Positions 63,419 through 64,000 of a stretch of DNA of 64,000 nucleotides are shown one piece after another. The notes beneath the pieces were generated by a model that worked only from the letters and a program-made list of their open reading frames with translations, had not been told where the DNA came from and did no database searches. Position 1 is the stretch's first letter. Each line of letters starts with the position of its first letter. The position numbers were made by a program, and so were the translations under genes. Source of the DNA: Epiperipatus broadwayi (taxonomy: Eukaryota; Onychophora; Udeonychophora; Euonychophora; Peripatidae); the NCBI GenBank assembly GCA_028023455.1, contig JAQFVV010006246.1:2721501-2785500 (forward strand), in the 5' to 3' direction.

Positions 63419-64000
63419 TATGTAAATAATAAGTGCATGAATATATATGTATCTATGATATTGAGAATGTAAACAAAGTTTATAATTACCACATAATGTT
63501 TACATAATTTCACTCTAGCAAAAATTTACAAGAATTAGCATGGATTTAAATCATTTATGTGAATTAACTGTATATCCACAGAACTCATATACTGTACTAA
63601 AAAAGCAACAGCAGATAAAGTAAGCATGTACAAAAGCTTGGAAAACCAAAAGTTGATTTTTTTCTCTGAAGTAATGTGTATACAGAAGTAATATATATAC
63701 TACATTACAGAAGATGGTTATAATAGTCTGTTTCAATTAGAGATTTATAATTAGTTTCCCTATCTATATATATGTGTGTGTATTTTTTTTATTGTGAATA
63801 CAATAAACTCACATTTATTTTATTTGGATTGTTTATTTAATTGCAATCCGGTTGGTAGGTGCATACACACAGTATGCACAACAAATATGTATAATCAAAA
63901 TTTATAATGAATAATTAAGAAAATTACTTGCTTTAATACTACATTCAGTAAAACTTTTTTCCAGCAAAGAAAGTACGATAAATTTAGACAAAGATAATTT
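63419..64000. other. AT-rich non-coding DNA
   Basis: No gene or element end recognised. A (TA)n(TG)n run lies at about 63764-63780. Confidence 0.5.

Overview
This is an A+T-rich animal (metazoan) genomic window, almost all intronic or intergenic and dominated by decayed transposable elements. I place it in animals for three reasons. It has a CUB-domain coding fragment split by a roughly 30 kb intron with canonical GT-AG sites. Its mobile elements include Penelope-like, RTE-like LINE, Ty3/gypsy and hAT-like types. It also carries long ATT and AT microsatellites. An invertebrate is more likely than a vertebrate, but I cannot name the phylum. I see no bacterial, organellar or CRISPR features and no convincing tRNA or rRNA gene.

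The only host coding sequence I can support is two plus-strand exons, 20245-20388 and 50541-50729. Both are phase 1-1, and together they make one complete four-cysteine CUB domain. Everything between them (20389-50540) is one intron that has collected repeats.

Layout. 1-5190: AT-rich non-coding. 5190-6727: decayed LINE reverse transcriptase (+). 6728-12932: element bounded by direct repeats (candidate LTRs), minus orientation, with only a gag relic inside. 12940-14506: terminal-inverted-repeat (TIR) element that carries a LINE 3' fragment. 16057-19010, 25299-27664 (with 30375-30400) and 31211-42560 (interrupted): three same-orientation copies A, B and C of a roughly 2.5-3 kb non-coding repeat. 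Copies B and C hold younger insertions whose empty sites can be read from the other copies: a 2.7 kb long-TIR element in B, and in C a 955 bp TIR element, an RTE-like LINE and a block of about 5 kb. 42636-43830: 5'-truncated Penelope-like element with a hammerhead-like motif and a strong hairpin. 44288-48985: gypsy-type LTR element with a perfect 5 bp target duplication and a deleted integrase core. 50541-50729: second CUB exon. 55571-59040: 3.4 kb palindrome whose two arms each carry a TATA box facing the centre. 60985-63418: nested TIR elements, the inner one hAT-like with an exact 8 bp target duplication and its own internal palindrome.

No element here looks autonomous. Each recognisable polymerase is truncated, frameshifted or missing catalytic residues. 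The most unusual structures are the large palindrome, the nested palindromic hAT-like element, the hammerhead-like motif at the end of the Penelope-like ORF, and the A/B/C repeats that give paralogous empty sites. All family calls were made by eye; no identities or alignments were computed.
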